Source: Syngnathus acus (taxonomy: Eukaryota > Chordata > Actinopteri > Syngnathiformes > Syngnathidae). From it: 64,000 nucleotides of DNA. The DNA is taken from positions 22,726,456 to 22,790,455 of the forward strand of contig NC_051095.1 of NCBI RefSeq assembly GCF_901709675.1, read 5' to 3'. Positions 58,016 to 64,000 of the stretch are shown piece after piece (within the stretch, counting starts at the first letter, position 1; the number at the start of each line of letters is the position of its first letter). A program made the translations under genes and the position numbers. The notes under the pieces are model-generated. The model saw nothing but the letters and a program-made list of their open reading frames with translations, had not been told where the DNA came from and did not search any database.

Positions 58016-58745
58016 ATTCAGTTTCAGTTTCAGTTTATTTAAAGGAAAGGTCGACATGTAACATCAAAGTTTCATGGACTGGCCTGACTCAGTTCAAGAA
58101 CTGTTTTACAGCAGGTTCCTATAACATTACATACATTTCAATACAATATATATTATTGTTAATGGGTGCAAGTTTGGTTTGTTATTAAAAAACGTGTATA
58201 GCCGTTTAAATTGCATAATAGAGGTGGCTGATCTGATTTGAAGGGGTATCTTATTCCAGATCAAAATAGATGTGCGGATAAATGAGTTTAGACCAAAATT
58301 GTTTTGGTATGCTGGGGTTCGGATGAGGTCCTGTGTAACTGAGCGGGTGATGCGGGCCTGTCTTTCATTACGGCCTGGGATGAGTGAATTAACTATAGGT
58401 GGGAGAGAATTTGTGTGTAGTTGATAGAAGAGTTTTATTGCCATGAGAATTGTGTAATTCTGGAAGGTTAGTGCATTGGAGCGTGCAAGTGACGTGCAGT
58501 GATGGGTCCAGATTGATAGTCTGCCATGTATTTTGTATGCTCTATTGTATAGTCTGGCTATGGGATCCAGAGTTTCTTTTGTGGTGAGAGACCAAATGGG
58601 AAGACAGTCTGATAGGTTAGACAGTATGATAGAATGTAGATAAACGTTTGAGACATTATGGGTGAGATATGGCCTGATCTTGTTATAGACGTACATTTTC
58701 TGTTTGAGCTTATTAGTGAGAGTGTTAACATGTTTTGATGAGATG
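58016..58745 (-). mobile_element. 3' part of a L2/CR1-like LINE
   Basis: The minus frame 58127-58696, open further to about 58745, reads KHVNTLTNKLKQKMYVYNK, then YLHSIILSNLSDCLPIW, IARLYNRAYKI and NSFIRTSILIWNKIP. This is the thumb and C-terminal part of a LINE ORF2. The reverse-transcriptase palm is missing, so it is 5'-truncated. The 3' end is a short UTR, AAATAAACTGAAACTGAAAC and a (TGAAAC)n tail at 58016-58034. The 189 codons are free of stops, so it is not very old. It belongs to a different subfamily from 1-3212. Confidence 0.8.
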
Positions 58746-60017
58746 AGGAAGAGGAGGATTGACTGAGGAGAGCCACCATGATGGAGAAGTGAAACAACAT
58801 TTGCCTTTGCAGGGACTCTCTTACAGATGGTTTAATCACACCTGCACTGTTTGGTCCTTTTTAAACAGACTCGGTTTGCCGCATGCTGTTCCAAAACTTT
58901 TAGGCAGGTTTGAATCCACAAAAATGAAGCATGGTGCAGCTCAAACAACTACATCGAGAACCACTTTTAGTGGTAGTCTCTGTGTGCTTCCAATCGGGCT
59001 CGGAGCGGTTCGCTAAAGGTCTAAATATGAATCACTGCTCATTCGGAACTTAATACAGGATACAGTACGTGTGACGTTTGGGCTGAACAAGCCAACCTAA
59101 CATGGCATTGGATATATGAGACGATAGTGAATATTGATCATACCTGATATTTTGTCTTTTAACTACACCGTGACCGGCATGATGTAGGTCCTCTACATTC
59201 AATTTAAGGATTCCAAGGGGATTTTGCATCGATTGAGGAGTCTGCTATCGTATCGTATTCTTCTCTTTTCCGAATGGATATCCAATCGTACTGGTTTATT
59301 GTTTCCCACTCTATTTGATATGAGAACAAACAGAGAAGAGATTAATTTTTATAAAATTTAGTATGTTTCACTGACACCATCTCTGACTTTGCCGACTCAT
59401 AATAGGGGGAAAAAGGACAAATTTACATGTAATTTATCCACAGCAGCCTATTGCATTATTCCTGTTCCCCATGCTGAAATATGATTGCCATGTCACCCCA
59501 GGCTTCCAAGCAAACCATTGGCTTAATACAGGAGGGAGAAACAGCAAAAATGGAATGAGAGGGAGAAAGAGTAATAGTAATGGATCCATCTGCATGTGAA
59601 TGAATCTCACCATGGGTGATCTCTTTTGCATGGTGAAATGAATGATCAGGAGAGCAGACAAGAGTGTGTGCTCCATGTAAAAAGGAAATACTCTCCCACA
59701 AGCAAGAAATCTCTTTGGACTTTACCCTTCATACTCAGATTTATATTAAAGTCACTAGCCTTTCAATGGAAGTCATGCACTGTACATATCTGCTTGTCTA
59801 AATATCATTATTCCCGAGACTTTCAGGCACTTCGTGAAAGGCTGTAATGAGAGGAGAATCCAGTCGACTTACTGGAGTATATTAAGTATGTGAATTTCAT
59901 ACAATGGACAATAGACTTGACTGATTCAGAAGAGATGTACCTAATAGGTGGAAGAAATTTAGCACTGCATTTTTAAGACCTCCATTCCTTACTTCATTAC
60001 TGTCATTATTTCATTCA
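58746..60017. other. Interval without a recognised gene
   Basis: No exon, RNA gene or transposon end is supported. Confidence 0.35.
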
Positions 60018-61605
60018 TAGAATAGAATAGATCTTTATTGTCATTGTCACATGTACAACGAAATTTAAAAAGTGCCAACCGATCCGCGCATGCGATAAAA
60101 AAAAATAGAATAAATAGAATAAAAGATAAAAAAACAAGCTAAAAACCCACAGAAGAACATACACAGACATAATCATTTACGTTTAGCTGCATTCAATGTG
60201 ACTACCACTGTAGGATAAAAACTGTTGGCGAATCTGCTAGTCCTCGACCTAATTAATCTGTAGCGTCTGCCTGATGGCAACAGTTCGAAAAGGGAGTGGC
60301 CAGGGTGGGAAGTGTCCTTCAGAATGTTCTGTGTTTTTTTGAGACAGCGGGTTCTGTGTAGGTCTTCCAGTGTGGGGAGAGGGCAGCCAATGATCTTCTG
60401 TGCTGTGTTGATGACCCCTTGGAGCTTTTTCCTCTGAGCAGCAGTGCAGCTGGAGTACCAAACACATATACAGTACGTTAAAGTGCTTTCTATGGAGCAG
60501 CGATAGAAGGACACCAGCAGTCTCCGTGTAATGCTGTGCCTCCTCAGCACCCTTAAAAAGTAGAGTCTCTGTTGGGCCTTTTTAAGCAGCTCAGAGGTGT
60601 TCACGCCCCAGGTGAAGTCCTCCTCGATGTGGACTCCCAGGTAGCGGAAGGAGGACACCCTCTTCACACAGACCCCGTCGATGATGAGTGGTGGAATGTC
60701 CGTTTTATTTTTCCTCCTAAAATCAATGACCAGTTCTTGGGTTTTAGCCGTGTTTAGGAGCAGATTGTTCTCTCCGCACCACTCCGATAGCTGGACCACA
60801 TCGTCCCTGTAGGCAGACTCATCCCCCTTTGAGATGAGCCCCACCACGGTTGTGTCATCCGCAAATTTCACGATGGTGTTGCTGCGGTGGGCGGGGGTGC
60901 ATGCATGTGTGTAGAGCGTGTAAAGCAGTGGGCTCAGTACGCAGCCCTGTGGGGAGCCGGTACCAAGACTGAGAGGTGTGGATGTATGACGGCCCACTTA
61001 CACCCTCTGGCTGCGACCCGTCAGGAAGCTCTTAATCCACCTGCAAGTATTATGTGGAAGTCCCAGGCCCTCCAGTATGTCCACCAGTCTGTGGGGGAGG
61101 ATGGTGTTAAAAGCAGAGCTAAAGTCCACGAAGAGCATCCGCACATAGCTCCCCGGCTGCTCCAGGTGGGACAGTGCAGCGTGGAGGGCTGTAGCTACTG
61201 CGTCCTCTGTGGATCTATTTGCCCTGTAGGCAAACTGGTGGGGGTCAAAACCTCTGAACAGGAGTGCTGTGATGTGACCCCGTACCAGCTTTTCAAAGCA
61301 CTTCATGACCACCGGGGTGAGTGCGACTGGCCGGTAGTCATTGAGGCTGGTGATGTGGCGTTTCTTGGGCAGGGGGACTATAGTGGAGGATTTTAAACAG
61401 GATGGGACGGGGGACTCAGTAAGGGACTGGTTGAAAATCTTTGTGAAGACTCCAGCCAGCTGATCTGCGCAGTCCTTCAGGACACGCCCAGTGACGCCGT
61501 CAGGACCCGCAGCCTTCCTCGGGTTGATGGTCCGCAGCGTGCGCCTCACCTCGTGCTCCTTCACTGTGAGGGTGAAGCTGCTGCGGTCTGTGGGATGTGA
61601 TATGG
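60018..61605 (-). mobile_element. Rex1/Babar-like LINE, 5'-truncated
   Basis: The minus-strand 3' end reads CAATAAAGATCTATTCTATT followed by CTATG, the (ATTCT)n-type tail of the Rex1/CR1 lineage. The reverse transcriptase is complete, the endonuclease is missing, and homology starts near 61600. Confidence 0.85.
60173..61605 (-). pseudogene. Rex1-like reverse transcriptase with one in-frame stop
   Basis: From the 5' side the frame contains [45 protein letters not shown] and [13 protein letters not shown], then reaches RV followed by a TAA at 60998-61000. It continues in the same frame with GTGSPQGCVLSP, KFADDTTVVGL, NNLLLNTAKTQELVIDFRRK and SFRYLGVHIEED to the stop at 60173. The single nonsense codon sits between reverse-transcriptase motifs A and B. 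Without it the frame runs about 475 codons. The FADD box and motif A Asp are intact. Upstream of about 61600 the open frame is unrelated sequence. Confidence 0.85.
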
Positions 61606-61720
61606 CACATATAGATAGACAGGACATTTTACCACAATGTCATAACTATTGCCTTCTTCTTCAGTTCCTGGCTTGCACACACTATGTCCAGAATTTTGTC
61701 TTTTGGAGGAAAAGAAAACA

Positions 61721-61895
61721 CAAAACATTTAATTTCTTGAATTTTTCAAATGTCATTTTGAATGTTAAATGTTTCAATAAGCTCCACTCAAAGGTAGTTA
61801 GTTGTTGGTAACAAAACATTTAATTCCTTGTGTTTTTCAAATGTCATTTTACATGTTAAATATTTCAATAGCTCTACTTGAAGGTAGTTGTCAGT
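61721..61895. repeat. 91-base tandem duplication
   Basis: CAAAACATTTAATT begins at 61721 and 61812; both units contain TTTTTCAAATGTCATTTT, ATGTTAAAT.TTTCAATA and GGTAGTT. AT-rich and non-coding. Confidence 0.85.
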
Positions 61896-62518
61896 AACTT
61901 GATGTGTCAAATACGTATATGTTCCAAAATAGGTTCAAAAATATACATATGACTAAGAAAGAGCCTGACTTTCTTACAAGAAAGGTTTTCAGTGTATTTA
62001 CTTTTATTTATTATTGGTTTGCTGTCAGACAGGGGCATCCTGCCTGACAGTAGCTCCTACAGTTTAGCGCTCACATTTAGCTGTTTACAAAGTCTAATAA
62101 GCCCGTCCCTGAGGCAGGCATTGCAGCTGCAGAGGAGGAGATTGCATTTAGCTCTATTGTGAGCCTTGTGGTCCCGTCATCATATCTGACAGGCACTATG
62201 ACAAGTCCTATCTGCCAGCCGGCTGATAAGTGCAGCTCAAGTTGTGCTCAGGTCTGCCTCAATCCAATCTTAGACTGCGGACTGAGTGAGTGGCATCATG
62301 GCTATCCTGGCTCTACCGTCCAAGCAATTGATGCAAAGCAAATTAACCATAGTTATTGCACAATGCAGCAGATAGGTGTTCTACGGGCTTGACCTGTGCT
62401 GGGCCTAAATCTGATCATTATAGCTTCCTCTACTAATGTTAATATGCATGTTGAATACAGATCTTTTTTAAATTCTCTCATTCCAATTCTTATTGTTCTT
62501 TTAATAAATGTCATGTAC

Positions 62519-62520
62519 AG

Positions 62521-62552
<32 letters not shown>
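62519..62552. repeat. (TTA)n microsatellite
   Basis: About ten ATT/TTA units. Confidence 0.9.
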
Positions 62553-62553
<1 letters not shown>

Positions 62554-62860
62554 GAAAGTTGAAATCATCTAAATGCAAGCTTGGGGTCAGGACTGATGTC
62601 GACGGGGTTGGAAGGGGCGTAACAACATGCCCTCGTGAAGATGAGAGGTTCGGTTAGAGTGTTCCCAAACGTTGCTCTGGTAATGCATCCCTGCGGCTTC
62701 CACTGAGTATCGCCAATTTTACACCAGCTTTCTGTTTGCATTAAACGCACCCCTATAACTTTGTTTGGCTACCAGCGCTGGTGTTAGTACATTTAAATTG
62801 CATAGAGGTGAGCAATTTCTCCGGGGATTACCTCATTTAAATACATGCAAATACCACCGA

Positions 62861-63215
62861 TGTCACGTCCGTGCCAGAGCACGCTCGGCCGGCAACTTCC
62901 CCCAGCCACACCCCTTCATGTCTGTCACCTGCTCCCTCTTTTTATCTGATGTATTTAAACCCTGCCTGTGTGTTTCTCCCTGTCAGTGTCTACTGTTGCT
63001 TTCCGCCTAGTGTTCCTGTCCTGCACGTCCATTTCCCCCGGTCTTGTGTGGAGGCTCACGGTCAGAATCTGTTCCGTGTCCGAGTGGACTTCTGTTTCCT
63101 GTCTGCTGTCCGTGAGTCTCTGTGCCACTTGTGTCTTTGTTCGCCAACCTCCCTTCCCTTCAATAAACCCTGGTCCAAACTGCATTTGGTCGCCCTGCTC
63201 CACTCATTCATGACA
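62861..63215 (+). mobile_element. Solo LTR, 355 bases
   Basis: Begins TGTCACGTCCGTGCC and ends CACTCATTCATGACA, with TGTCA/TGACA ends. A TATTTAAA-type box lies at about 62952 and TCAATAAACCCTGGTCCAAA at about 63159. It shares the last feature with the LTRs at 21457 and 46375 but differs elsewhere. The flanking pentamers ACCGA and ATCGG do not match, so either the insertion is old or one end is misplaced. Confidence 0.65.
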
Positions 63216-64000
63216 ATCGGTGCACCAGGACGCATTCTGCCTGGCATCGTAGTTTGTGAGCCCTTTTACTAGCTGTGCTTTGTGAATTATATATTATATA
63301 TGCTATGATGCGCAATCACCAAACACAGACTAGTCCACTTGTTTGTACCGCAATTGTCTCACAAACAAACAACACAGACAACATCAGGCTAACAAACATG
63401 ACTACGTTTGTGGCGGCCATGTTGGCAGTGGCAATTTTGCTAGCAAAGGCAATGCATGGACATACTTCGTAGCCATGTTGGCACAGGCGACAGGTCCATC
63501 AAAGACAAGCAATGAACACATGAACATTAACTTAACATCGCCTTTGGTGCACAGCTCAACAGGAGCTGTTCATATTCATGGCTGTTTAATGGAGTGCGCT
63601 CGAGATGTAGCAAGTATCTTTTAAACATTGAATATTTCGTACAGTGCACACTTGTTTCACGTTTAAGTTTTATAATGGTATCCAATCGTAATGTTGGTAA
63701 AAAAAAAAGTTCAGGGGCTAACAATGCCTATCATATGAGCGACCAGATGCACGGTGTTGTCCCACCTCCAAGCACCAGTGACATACGTTTGGATAACATT
63801 TTTCAACTGTTCAGTTATTTTGAATCTTCTATGAATCTTTTCATGGCACCCTCCAAGTCTTCGCTCGTGATTATATATAAGCAAACTATTGTGTTTGTTG
63901 ATCGCAGGGCTTTTCGCCTCGAGTTGTTACTTCAAACGCCAACAACACATAAGGTGCCAAATTGCCCAAAATACTTTAAAATGGTATGAAGAACTGGAAA
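63216..64000. other. Interval without a recognised gene
   Basis: A 131-codon plus-strand ORF (63594-63989) has no motif I recognise and runs close to the window end. Nothing else is supported. Confidence 0.35.

Larger units (their letters stand above)
61606..62860. other. Interval with a tandem duplication and a hairpin, no recognised gene
   Basis: Besides the repeats listed separately, 62022-62050 can form a hairpin with 12-base arms (CTGTCAGACAGG and CCTGCCTGACAG, one mismatch, five-base loop). 62060-62300 is non-repetitive. No exon is supported. Confidence 0.35.

Noticed and set aside
62861-63215. Target-site duplication for the third LTR
   Set aside because: ACCGA and ATCGG differ at two of five positions.

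Overview
The window looks like teleost fish genomic DNA, probably a percomorph. The evidence is an intron-bearing immunoglobulin-receptor gene with GT/AG splice sites, teleost-type transposable elements (RTE and Rex1/Babar-like LINEs, two tRNA-derived SINE families, many hAT relics, TA-flanked DNA transposons, solo LTRs) and abundant CA/TG, GATA and CCAT microsatellites. Species cannot be fixed by eye. There are no bacterial features; operons, ribosome-binding sites and CRISPR do not apply.

Only one host gene can be built from end to end: a seven-exon, 329-codon Siglec/CD22-like inhibitory receptor on the plus strand at 48821-50764. It has a signal peptide, a V-set domain with Siglec-type cysteines, a C2-set domain, one membrane segment, and a tail with one Grb2-type YxN site and two ITIMs. 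A ~200-base segment from just upstream of its ATG recurs at 53850-54048, and a related hAT relic lies on each side of the gene, so the neighbourhood has been locally duplicated and then decayed.

The rest is mostly mobile DNA. From left to right: a jockey/CR1/L2-like LINE with one frameshift (1-3212); a CENP-B/Tigger N-terminal fragment (4505-4771); a hAT-like element holding a tRNA SINE (6757-7425); a SINE with target-site duplication (8994-9364); a 182-base, ~99% identical inverted repeat enclosing 1.1 kb (9913-11388); RTE and hAT relics (12400-18505); a three-level nest of DNA transposon, SINE and solo LTR (21168-22564); a hAT deletion derivative with exact 8-base duplications (23866-24966); SINE and LINE fragments and microsatellites (25-35 kb); a TA-flanked element with near-perfect ends and an internal 118-base minisatellite (36086-37321); an apparently intact full-length RTE retrotransposon with a 12-base duplication (37739-41105); one hAT element nested in another, each with perfect 8-base duplications (43509-45104); the receptor locus with hAT, LTR and tandem-repeat debris (46.9-55.6 kb); and a L2-like LINE, a Rex1-like LINE and a third LTR (58.0-63.2 kb).

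One functional link stands out. The RTE element and the most numerous SINE family both end in (GGAT)n preceded by a similar sequence, which fits a SINE mobilised by this RTE's reverse transcriptase. Intervals with no recognised feature are listed as such; a few are rich in homeodomain-type TAAT cores and could be conserved regulatory DNA, but that needs alignment to other fish.
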